Positions 1-7,485 of a stretch of 18,318 bases of DNA are shown here, piece by piece; the stretch's first letter is position 1, and each line of letters begins with the position of its first letter. The translations under genes and the position numbers were made by a program. The stretch is from NCBI GenBank assembly GCA_046728115.1, contig JBKPDW010000279.1, forward strand, positions 1 through 18,318, in the 5' to 3' direction. The notes under the pieces were generated by a model. That model was not told the origin of the DNA. It worked only from the letters and a program-made list of their open reading frames with translations, and searched no databases. Origin of the DNA: CAVSWN01 sp046728115 (lineage in GTDB: Bacteria > Acidobacteriota > Vicinamibacteria > Vicinamibacterales > CAVVIG01).

Positions 1-1822
1 GATCAGGGGTACGAACCGGCTGAACGCGCGCGGCAACCACTGGCTGTTTCAAGTGATCGGCCATCTGAAACCCGGAGTGACCGTCGCCCAAGCCGTCGCC
101 GATCTCGACGCGATTGGTGCCGATCTCGAAAGGACGTATCCGAAAGACGATGGGCAGATGACGTTCGCGCTGGCGCGGCCGGGTCTGTACGGCGATTTTC
201 TCGGCCCGGTAGTGCAGGCATTCCTCGTTGGATTGATGTTGCTCGCCGGACTGATTCTCGTGGCCGCGTGCGCAAATCTCGGAAGCCTCTTCGCCGCTCG
301 CGCGGCGGACCGCTCGCGCGAAGTGGCGTTGCGGCTGGCCCTCGGTGCGAGCCGCACGCGCGTTCTGCGCCAGCTCTTTGTCGAAGCGGTGCTGATCGCC
401 CTCATCGGCGGCGCGGCCGGAGTGGCGACCGCCGGCCTCGTCTTGAGTGGACTGAGCAGCTGGCAGCCGTTTACCAGGTTTCCCATCCACATGCCGGTGA
501 CACCGGACGCGAAGGTCTATGGATTCGCGCTGCTCGTCAGCATCGCGTGCGGCGTCCTGGTCGGCGCCGTTCCGGTACGGCAGACGCTCAGGGCCGTTCC
601 GTACGAAATCATCAAGGAGGGCTCGATCGGCTCCGCGGCGCAGCGTTTCGCGATCCGCGATCTCCTGCTGGTCGCGCAGCTCGCGATCTGCGCGGTGCTG
701 GTTACCTCGTCTCTCGTGGCCATCCGCGGACTCGTCCGGTCGACGCACAGCCGATTCGGCTTCGACCCGCATCACGCGATGCTCGTCGACACGGATCTGA
801 CGATGGCGGGTTATGTGTCGGACACCGTACCCGGGATGCAGAAACGCATGCTCGACGCACTCGCAGCGATTCCCGGCGTGGAGGCGGTGGGATACATCGA
901 TCAACCGCCGTTATGGCCCGGTCCGACAACGATGATGATCTTCACGGATCGCACAACCGATTTTCGCCCCGCCACTGCCGCTGCCCAACCGGTGATCTAT
1001 CGCGTGTCGCACGACTACTTCCAGGCCGCGGGCACGATGCTCCTGTCGGGCCGGAGCGTCACGTGGCACGACGACAGGAGCGCGCCGCGCGTCGCGGTGA
1101 TCAACCAGGAATTCGCGCGGAGGCTCTTTGCTTCCACGCAGGACGCGATCGGGAACCATTTCAAGCTGCGCGACGGCACGCGCATCGAAGTCGTCGGCGT
1201 GGTCGAAGACGGCAAGTACGGCTCCATCACCGAGAACCCGGAGCCCGCGATGTTCTTTCCTCTTCTGCAGTCGCCATCCACGGCGACGTGGTTCGTCCTC
1301 CGCTCGACCCGCAATCCGCAGGAACTGGCAGCGGCGGCGAGAACGATGCAGCGCAATCTCGACACAGCCCTGCCGATCTCGACCGAGACGTGGGACAACG
1401 AATTGAACGGCGGGACCGCGCAGTTCGGGCCGCGCATGGCGACGGCCTCGCTCGGCGTGCTCGGCGCGATGGGCGCGCTGCTCTCGGTCACCGGGATTTT
1501 CGGGCTGGCGGCATATTCGCTGAGCAGGCGGAAGCGCGAGCTGGGCATCCGCATCGCTCTTGGCGCGCAGCGCCGGGAGGTGCTGCAGGCGGCGCTCGGC
1601 CGCGCGATCAAGCTGCTGGCGATCGGGTCACTCGCCGGACTCGTGCTCGGCATCCTCGCGAGCCGCGTCCTTGCCGTCATCGTCTATCAGGCGAGTCCTC
1701 GCGATCCGATCGTCCTCGCCGGCGTCGTGATGGCGATGGCGTTTCTCGGCCTGCTCGGCACGTGGATCCCGGCGCGGCGTGCGCTCGCCGTGAATCCGCT
1801 GATCTTGCTGCGCGATGAGTGA
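1..1822 (+). CDS. ADOP-family (MacB/FtsX-like) permease, 5' end cut by window edge
   Basis: The reading frame is open from the left edge: codons from base 2 read RGTNRLNARGNHWLFQVIG, the usual run into a MacB periplasmic domain. The GTG at 53 is therefore internal and the true start lies outside the window. About 606 residues are visible. They hold the end of the first MacB-like extracytoplasmic domain, an FtsX domain (bases about 215-620) with the landmark LRLALGASRTRVLRQL, a second extracytoplasmic domain (about 760-1400), and a C-terminal FtsX domain (about 1436-1820) with LGIRIALGAQRREVL. It ends in NPLILLRDE, a typical ADOP tail. ADOPs are polytopic inner-membrane proteins related to MacB and LolC but without a neighbouring ATPase gene; their substrate is unknown. 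The visible part shows no frame break. The family call is firm, the function is not. Confidence 0.9.
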   Translation, partial: IRGTNRLNARGNHWLFQVIGHLKPGVTVAQAVADLDAIGADLERTYPKDDGQMTFALARPGLYGDFLGPVVQAFLVGLMLLAGLILVAACANLGSLFAARAADRSREVALRLALGASRTRVLRQLFVEAVLIALIGGAAGVATAGLVLSGLSSWQPFTRFPIHMPVTPDAKVYGFALLVSIACGVLVGAVPVRQTLRAVPYEIIKEGSIGSAAQRFAIRDLLLVAQLAICAVLVTSSLVAIRGLVRSTHSRFGFDPHHAMLVDTDLTMAGYVSDTVPGMQKRMLDALAAIPGVEAVGYIDQPPLWPGPTTMMIFTDRTTDFRPATAAAQPVIYRVSHDYFQAAGTMLLSGRSVTWHDDRSAPRVAVINQEFARRLFASTQDAIGNHFKLRDGTRIEVVGVVEDGKYGSITENPEPAMFFPLLQSPSTATWFVLRSTRNPQELAAAARTMQRNLDTALPISTETWDNELNGGTAQFGPRMATASLGVLGAMGALLSVTGIFGLAAYSLSRRKRELGIRIALGAQRREVLQAALGRAIKLLAIGSLAGLVLGILASRVLAVIVYQASPRDPIVLAGVVMAMAFLGLLGTWIPARRALAVNPLILLRDE

Positions 1823-1850
1823 ATGAGGTCCTGCGGCTGCGCTGCGTATC

Positions 1851-2294
1851 TCAGCCGTTTTCGCCGAGAACGTTCACGCCAGCCAGGTGGAAATACCGCG
1901 CGGCCTTCAGCATATGGCGGTCGTTTGTATATACCTCTCGAAAGCCGTGCTCCTCGGCGCAGGCCAGGTGGAGCGCGCCACCAGATCGGACGAAGACCGT
2001 GCTCGGAAGATCGAGGACGGCTTTGCGGGTCTTTTCCAACAATTCAGAGGTCACACCAAACCACTGCCACACACCGTTCTGCTCATCTTCTTCGAAGTCT
2101 TGCAAGATCGTTGTCATCTCCCGACGAGTGACGTGGCGCTCTCGGACGTGCCGCTTGAGGATCGATGCAAACTCCAGTCGCGCCAGTTCACACGAAGCGA
2201 GGCCGTCGGCGCCATACGCTATCTCGCGGACTCGATCCGCGCATGGCTCATTGAGATAGCACTTGGCGATATATGCGGCGTCGAAGTAGATCAC
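1851..2294 (-). CDS. PIN-domain ribonuclease toxin (VapC-like), with one catalytic Asp replaced by Gly
   Basis: This 147-residue protein has the PIN/VapC layout. VapC toxins are metal-dependent RNases that cleave tRNA or rRNA and are held inactive by a cognate antitoxin. The first acidic residue is D5 (MIYFDAAYIAKCYLNE), the second is E41 (ELARLEFASIL), and the last is D125 in VYTNDRHMLKAA. The third, normally Asp in an 'ADALHLA' or 'GDALHLA' motif, is Gly106 (RSGGALHLAC). The codon GGC is one base from GAC, so the toxin may be weakened or dead. The GTG start overlaps the antitoxin stop as GTGA, a sign of translational coupling. The gene converges with the upstream permease, with 28 nt between their stop codons. 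PIN family is confident; activity is doubtful. Confidence 0.88.
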   Translation of the reverse strand: MIYFDAAYIAKCYLNEPCADRVREIAYGADGLASCELARLEFASILKRHVRERHVTRREMTTILQDFEEDEQNGVWQWFGVTSELLEKTRKAVLDLPSTVFVRSGGALHLACAEEHGFREVYTNDRHMLKAARYFHLAGVNVLGENG

Positions 2295-2527
2295 CGATCC
2301 TCGCGCAGCTCGGACTGGTATACGACGGAATCGACCGGGACCTTCGACCGTTTGCGTATCGCTGCCTCTCGGTTGGGCAGAGGCCGACCGGTCATGGAGG
2401 CGTCAAACGGCTGAAGCGCCGCGACGCGTCGACCGCGATCCGTGACCACGATCGGACCCCGGCTGGCAGCATGGCGAACCCACCGGCCGGTGTTCAGGTG
2501 CAGTTCACGGATCGAGATCGTCTTCAT
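2291..2527 (-). CDS. Phd/VapB-like antitoxin of the type II prevent-host-death family
   Basis: I chose the ATG at 2525-2527, giving 78 residues starting MKTISIRELHLNTGRWVRHA. An upstream in-frame ATG at 2608 would add 27 unlike residues rich in Cys and His. The N-terminal pattern (SIRELHLNTGRWVR, then GPIVVTDRGRRVAAL) is the Phd/YefM fold, which binds operator DNA as a dimer. The C-terminal tail (PNREAAIRKRSKVPVDSVVYQSELREDR) is charged and probably disordered, as expected for the segment that wraps the toxin. It is first in the minus-strand operon and its stop overlaps the PIN gene's GTG by 4 nt. An antitoxin made before its toxin and repressing the shared promoter is standard for the family. 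The promoter must lie between 2528 and 2636, but I see no convincing -35/-10 pair there. Confidence 0.82.
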   Translation of the reverse strand: MKTISIRELHLNTGRWVRHAASRGPIVVTDRGRRVAALQPFDASMTGRPLPNREAAIRKRSKVPVDSVVYQSELREDR

Positions 2528-2601
2528 GTGCACATTGTGACACATCGCCCTCAACTGAGACCCGTGACAGTGACAGGCCAAGGACCAGACGTGCCTTCCT
2601 A

Positions 2602-2630
2602 TTGACATTCCAAAGGTTCTCGGCTACTTC
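2602..2630 (+). promoter_or_regulatory. Candidate padR promoter with TTGACATTC element
   Basis: TTGACA at 2602-2607 is a perfect -35 hexamer, part of a longer TTGACATTC. A poor -10 (TACTTC, 2625-2630) follows at 17 nt. The ATG is at 2637, so a transcript would start almost at the start codon. The same nine bases occur at nearly the same distance before the second padR (11326), which supports a real element. The second half of that gene's inverted repeat is missing here. Confidence 0.5.
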
Positions 2631-2636
2631 TATGCA

Positions 2637-2993
2637 ATGGCCAAAGGAACACAGCCCGGCAAGATCGATGTGCTGCAGGGCACGCTCGACTTGATGGTGT
2701 TGACCACGCTCGAGAGCATGGGCCCGCTGCATGGCTATGGCATCGCGCGACGCATCGAGCAAATCAGCGAGGCCACCCTGCGGCTGAACGAGGGTACGGT
2801 CTACACCTCCCTGATGCGCCTGCAGCAGCGCGGCTGGATTTCCGCGACCTGGGGCACGTCCGAGAACAATCGAAAAGCGAAGTACTACGCCATCACCCGG
2901 TCGGGCCGCCGCCAGCTCACGGCCGAAACGAAAAACTGGGAGCGCATTGCCGGCGTGATCACCCGCCTCCTCAGCACGGTGCAGCAGTCGTGA
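2637..2993 (+). CDS. PadR-family transcriptional regulator (acidobacterial ADOP-linked type)
   Basis: A 118-residue PadR winged-helix protein. The N-terminal DVLQGTLDLMVLTTLESMGPLHGYGIARRIEQIS is the first helix and helix-turn-helix entry. NEGTVYTSLMRLQQRGWI is the recognition helix, followed by the wing (ATWGTSENNRKAKYYAIT). A short C-terminal helix (GRRQLTAETKNWERIAGVITRLL) would be the dimerisation helix. PadR proteins are dimeric repressors that usually bind their own promoter, often with release by a small ligand. The ATG at 2637 has no clear Shine-Dalgarno sequence and lies 35 nt after the start of TTGACATTC, which suggests a leaderless message. The last codons overlap the permease start as GTGA, so the pair forms a tight operon. 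The family is certain; target and signal are inferred. Confidence 0.93.
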   Translation: MAKGTQPGKIDVLQGTLDLMVLTTLESMGPLHGYGIARRIEQISEATLRLNEGTVYTSLMRLQQRGWISATWGTSENNRKAKYYAITRSGRRQLTAETKNWERIAGVITRLLSTVQQS

Positions 2994-5683
2994 AGGCCCT
3001 CTCGCAATTGCGGGCGTTCGTGGCGCGACTTCGGTTTGTGACGGCTCGGCGCCGTTTGTTGGATGAAGTGACCGAGGAGCTCGAGACGCACATCGAGTTG
3101 CTCGCCGCCCGCTACGTCCGCTCCGGAATGGCTCCCGACGAAGCGCGCCTCGCCGCTCGACGGCAGATCGGCAACACGACGCGCGTGCGTGAAGAGATCT
3201 ACACGATGAACAGCATCGAGTGGCTCCGTGCCGTGCGATATGACCTCCGATATGCCTACCGACTGTTGACGAAGAATCCCGGATTCTCGGTGGCTGCCAT
3301 TGCGACCTTAGCCTTGGGAATCAGCGCGACGACATCGATTTTCAGCATTCTCTACTCCGTGCTGCTGAAGCCGCTGCCATACAAAGACCCCGAGCGGATC
3401 TACAGCGCCGAGATTATCGTTCCGGAGCGCCGCGAGCAGCTCCCGAGTTTTCCGGCGTCGGTCCAGGCCTATCTCGCATGGCGTGACGCCCGCTCGGATT
3501 TCTCCGAGATGGCCACTCTGGGACCTTGGGAGTGCAATCTCACCGGCGATGGCGAGCCCGAGCGCGTTGGAGGCGCGCGCGTGTCGGCGACCTTTTTCTC
3601 CTTTCTTGGAGTGTCCCTCGCCAGTGGCCGCGGGTTCAACGCTGACGAGGAACAGCCCGGCAACGAGCGCGTCGTCATCATCAGCGATGCGCTTTGGCGT
3701 CGACGGTACGGCGCAGATCCGACGCTCGTTGGCGGATTGATCTCGATTAATGGCCAGAGTCACGAAGTAATCGGGATCGCCCCGCCTACGTTGTTGGTTC
3801 CGACTGGAGCACTACTGCATCCGCAGGTACCATTCGCATCGCGAGTGGATGTCTGGAAACCGATCGCACCGACACACCGCGAGCTCAAAAACGAGAACTG
3901 GGATCATGGTGTGCTCGTTCGGTTGGCGCCGGACGGAAGCCTGGAAGCCGGACGGCAACAGCTCGAGGCCATCATCAAGGAAATGGTCCGCGTTCAGATG
4001 CCCAACCTCAAGACCAACGCGATTGTCCAGTTGATACCGATTCGCGAGATCTACGCAGGCAAGATCCGGCTTCGTCTGCTCATGCTCTTCGGCGCATCAG
4101 CGCTTCTGCTGCTCACCGCCTGTGCGAGCCTCGCCAATCTGCTCCTCGCGCGGGTGGCGACGCGGGCCAACGAGTTCGCCACGCGTCTTGCGCTTGGCGC
4201 CGGGCGCGCCCGAATCGTAAGCCTCACGGTAGCCGAGGCCGCCGTAGTGGCGTTGGTCGGCGGAGCGATTGGAGTGGCGCTTGCCACCTACGGCGTCCGC
4301 GGGCTGGCTTCCTATGGCCCCGACGATGTGCGGCTCATGGTCAGCGCACGGCTGAATCTGCCGATGCTAACCTTCGCGATCGCAGCCAGCTTCGTGACCG
4401 CGCTTGCCTGTGGCCTGTATCCGGCGTGGAGAGCGTCGCGATACCAGATGGCCGCCGCACTCCAAGAAGGGGCAAGAAGCTCGTTTGGAGGCGCCGGCCG
4501 TTCCCGACGCGCACTCGTCGGCCTGGAAATGGCGCTCGCGACAGCACTGCTCGCCACTGCAGGGTTGCTGCTCCACAGTTTCATCAATGTGATGCAGGCC
4601 GACCGCGGCTACCAGATTGAGCGCGTGCTCGCCGCCGACATCTCGCTCTTCGGTGACCGCTACGCCAAAGCACCGAGTCGCGCGGCGTTCTATCGTGAAC
4701 TCGTCAGCAACGTGCGAGCGCTCCCTGGCGTGTCGGCCGCAGGCATGATCAGCGATCTGCCCGCCGTCGCATCAACCACTAGGGCGAGCCGCACGATTCT
4801 CCTTCCCACCGATGCTATCTTCCAACAAGTCGTCTTGACCCGTCCGGTGGCGATGATTCGAGGTGTGACCTCCGGCTACTTTGCCGCCAGCGGGACCTCA
4901 CTCAGGGCCGGCCGATTCCTCACAGACGGAGAGCCAGGTCCCGTGGCTGTGATTAGCGAATCGCTGGTGCGCCGCCTCTGGCCGCAAGAATTGGCCGCAT
5001 CGAGCGTGAGCCGCCAATTCCGCCAAAGCAATACAGACTCGCCGCTCATCACCGTTGTCGGCGTGGTCGGCGATGCTCGGCCAGGCGCGTTGGATCGTGA
5101 GCCGCTACCCGTCGTCTATCGGCCCTACGAACAATGGGGGAGTGGTCCGATGACGCTGGTGATTAGAACGGCACAAGACTCGGCCGCGCTGGTTCCGGCG
5201 GTTCGCGCCACGATTCGCGCGATGGATCACAACCTGCCTATTCTCGCCATCCGCACTATGCGGGAGATCGTGTCGTCGACGGTCGCTGAGAGGCAGTTCC
5301 AGATGATGTTGACGTCAGTTTTTGCGCTTCTCGCGTTGCTCCTCGGCGCGGTCGGACTCTACGGCGTAGTCAGTTATTCGGTGGCGTGCAGCACGCGCGA
5401 CATCGGTCTCAGGATCGCGCTTGGAGCCGGACGAACTGACGTGCTTCGCTGGGTGTTCGCGCGCGGCATGCAGCCGGTGCTTGTGGGCTTGTGTCTGGGT
5501 CTTGGCGTTGCCGTTGCCGGTGCAAGAGCGCTGCGGAACCTCCTCTTCGAAGTCGCGCCAACCGATCCGCTCGCGCTCGGGCTCATGTCACTCGTGCTGC
5601 TGCTCACGGCGGGACTCGCCTGCTATCTGCCTGCGAGTCGAGCCGCCCGCGTGGATCCTGCCGCGGCGCTCAGATCCGGATAG
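2990..5683 (+). CDS. ADOP-family permease with N-terminal prefix domain
   Basis: An 897-residue protein, full length for the family. Residues 1-75 form a soluble helical prefix (RRLLDEVTEELETHIELL, then GMAPDEARLAARRQIGN). A first membrane segment spans about 99-125 (LALGISATTSIFSILYSVLL), followed by a MacB-like extracytoplasmic domain (about 130-355). FtsX domain 1 (about 361-490) carries RLALGAGRARIV. A second half starts near 506, with another extracytoplasmic domain and a C-terminal FtsX domain carrying LRIALGAGRTDVLRW. The GTG start overlaps the PadR stop by 4 nt, so translation is coupled to the regulator. MacB proteins couple a cytoplasmic ATPase to periplasmic shape changes; no Walker-type ATPase is encoded in the window, so the energy source and substrate are unknown. 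No frame breaks. Confidence 0.93.
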   Translation: MKALSQLRAFVARLRFVTARRRLLDEVTEELETHIELLAARYVRSGMAPDEARLAARRQIGNTTRVREEIYTMNSIEWLRAVRYDLRYAYRLLTKNPGFSVAAIATLALGISATTSIFSILYSVLLKPLPYKDPERIYSAEIIVPERREQLPSFPASVQAYLAWRDARSDFSEMATLGPWECNLTGDGEPERVGGARVSATFFSFLGVSLASGRGFNADEEQPGNERVVIISDALWRRRYGADPTLVGGLISINGQSHEVIGIAPPTLLVPTGALLHPQVPFASRVDVWKPIAPTHRELKNENWDHGVLVRLAPDGSLEAGRQQLEAIIKEMVRVQMPNLKTNAIVQLIPIREIYAGKIRLRLLMLFGASALLLLTACASLANLLLARVATRANEFATRLALGAGRARIVSLTVAEAAVVALVGGAIGVALATYGVRGLASYGPDDVRLMVSARLNLPMLTFAIAASFVTALACGLYPAWRASRYQMAAALQEGARSSFGGAGRSRRALVGLEMALATALLATAGLLLHSFINVMQADRGYQIERVLAADISLFGDRYAKAPSRAAFYRELVSNVRALPGVSAAGMISDLPAVASTTRASRTILLPTDAIFQQVVLTRPVAMIRGVTSGYFAASGTSLRAGRFLTDGEPGPVAVISESLVRRLWPQELAASSVSRQFRQSNTDSPLITVVGVVGDARPGALDREPLPVVYRPYEQWGSGPMTLVIRTAQDSAALVPAVRATIRAMDHNLPILAIRTMREIVSSTVAERQFQMMLTSVFALLALLLGAVGLYGVVSYSVACSTRDIGLRIALGAGRTDVLRWVFARGMQPVLVGLCLGLGVAVAGARALRNLLFEVAPTDPLALGLMSLVLLLTAGLACYLPASRAARVDPAAALRSG

Positions 5684-5690
5684 TGCCGCC

Positions 5691-5856
5691 AGGGTTCGCA
5701 TCGCTGAGTGGCGCAAGACCGAGACCGGCCGTGAGGCGAACTTCTATGTGCTGACGGCGACTGGTCGCAAGCGGCTGGATGCGGAACGCACGGAATGGAG
5801 CCGCTTGACTGAGGCCATCCCCTCGTACTTTAAATCGCCAAGTAGCGAAGAAATAC
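5691..5856 (+). pseudogene. PadR remnant, C-terminal half only
   Basis: Eight bases after the preceding permease stop, the frame with codons such as 5694-5696 reads VRIAEWRKTETGREANFYVL and then TATGRKRLDAERTEWSRLTEAI. This matches the wing and C-terminal helix of the PadR proteins at 2637 and 11363. The N-terminal helix-turn-helix half and the start codon are missing, so it cannot bind DNA in the usual way. The junction places PadR sequence directly against the end of the upstream ADOP gene, as a deletion would. No stop codon closes this frame before the next gene. It is probably the regulator of the decayed permease that follows. Confidence 0.75.
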
Positions 5857-7356
5857 ATGCACCGCGACGACGACATCGAGAAGGAGCTCAGGTCCGGCCT
5901 GACGCCCGCAGAGGCGCGGCGACGAGCCGCACTCGAGTTCACTCACACGAAGGAAGCGATTCGCGATCAGGACTCGTGGCGCGTCCTCGAAAGCGTTTTG
6001 CGAGATCTACGGTTCGCCGTTCGGTCGTTGCGGCGGACGCCGGTCTTCGCCCTCACCGCCGCTGTTGTCCTCGGATTGGGATCGGCGCCAACGCGACGGT
6101 CTTCACGATTGTTAACACGGTGCTGCTTCGGCCCTTGCCTTTCGAACGAGCCGATGACGTCGTCCAGGTGAGACGCCGGACGCCCTTTGGCAGCAGTGGC
6201 AGCTTCCCAATGACCGATTACCTCGCGCTCACCACGCAGCGAGGCGCGCTCTCAGCGCTTGCGATTCTCGACGTCTTGAAAGCCGGTCGCTACACGCTGG
6301 TGACAAACGACGCAGCGGAGCCGACTACCGCATGCCGCGTCAGCGCCCAGTTTTTCGCCGTGCTCGGCGTGTCGCCCGTGCGTGGCCGATTGTTCACGGA
6401 CGGCGATGACGTCCCGGGTCGGACGCTCACCGCGGTGATCACACGAGCGTTTTGGAGTCGACGCTTCGCCAGCGACCCTGCGATCGTCGGCACGTCGTTG
6501 ACCGTTGGAGGCAAGCCCTACACCGTCATTGGTGTGGCGCCTGATACCGTCCGTGCCTTTAGCGCTGCGGAGATGTATCTGAGTCTTCCGGTCCCTGACG
6601 TGAGTACGGACCGCACGAACTCGTTTCAGGTGCTCGGCCGCGTCGCATCCGGTGTCGGCCGTCCGCGGGCCGAGGCTCAGATCGACACCATTGCCCGTCG
6701 TCACGCTCAAGCGAATGCGTCACTCACGAACATGTCGCAAGGGATCGTCCTGCATTCATTGCAGGATGACTTCGCAGCGCCCATTCGGCCGGCACTGCAG
6801 GCTCTCATGGTGGCAGTCGGTCTGGTCCTCCTGATCGCGTGTTCGAACGTCGCGAACCTCGTGCTGGCTCGCGCGCTTGCGCGTCGCCGCGAGATCGCGG
6901 TCATGGCCGCCCTTGGCGCGTCGCGCTGGCGGATTGCCCAGCGCGTGCTCGCCGAGAACATGCTCGTCGCATTCGTGGGAGGCGGCGCCGGGCTGCTCCT
7001 GGCATACGTGGGAGTGCGAGCGCTTCCTGCGCTGTCGGCCGCCAATCTTCCGCAGGCGGATCGGATTCACATCGATGAATTTGTGATCGTCTACGTGACG
7101 GCCACGGCCACAGGTGGTGCGCGAGCTCCTGGTGCAGGGACTGCGATTGTGTCTTGCTGGTACCGCCCTCGGTCTCGTGGGTGCGTCCTTCCTTGCGCGT
7201 TTTCTGCGCAGTCTCTTGTTCGGGATCTCCGCGTCAGATGGCCCGACAATCCTCATCGTGATGGTCACAATGACGGCGGTGGTCGTCGCGGCTACATATC
7301 TACCAGCGGCGCGAGCTTCGAGAATCGACCCAATGCTTGCGCTGCGTCAGGAGTAG
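5857..7356 (+). pseudogene. Decayed ADOP permease (frameshift plus internal deletion)
   Basis: Three segments in two frames make up a broken permease of about 1.5 kb, where intact relatives need 2.5-2.7 kb. The start at 5857 (MHRDDDIEKELRSGLTPAEA) is a prefix domain that has itself lost its middle. The frame then reads RDLRFAVRSLRRTPVFAL until about 6079, where one G appears to be missing from GATTGGGATCGG. The next frame continues with IGIGANATVFTIVNTVLLRP and on through the extracytoplasmic domain and FtsX domain 1 (MAALGASRWRIAQRVLAEN) to about 7108. There the sequence jumps to the last part of FtsX domain 2 (RELLVQGLRLCLAG to ARASRIDPMLALRQE) in the first frame. Roughly 350 residues, including the whole second extracytoplasmic domain, are gone. 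It cannot make a working transporter. Confidence 0.85.
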
Positions 7357-7485
7357 TTGACCGAGCGGGTGTCACGAATATCGTCGGCGTTCGAAATGAT
7401 CGCGCCGTGTGTAACTAACATGTAAGCTTTGCCGACCGTCGAGCTGACCACAGGAGCGGGTCAGACAGAGTGCAGGGTTCCGATC

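Noticed and set aside
268..1818. Long plus-strand open frame inside the first permease
   Set aside because: Arg-rich composition typical of a shifted frame in GC-rich DNA; the overlapping frame shows clear FtsX domains.
5421..7418. A single 665-codon open frame
   Set aside because: It starts out of frame inside the intact permease at 2990 and only strings together shadow sequence, the PadR remnant and the middle of the decayed ADOP. It then runs out of frame past the deletion joint. It is not one protein.
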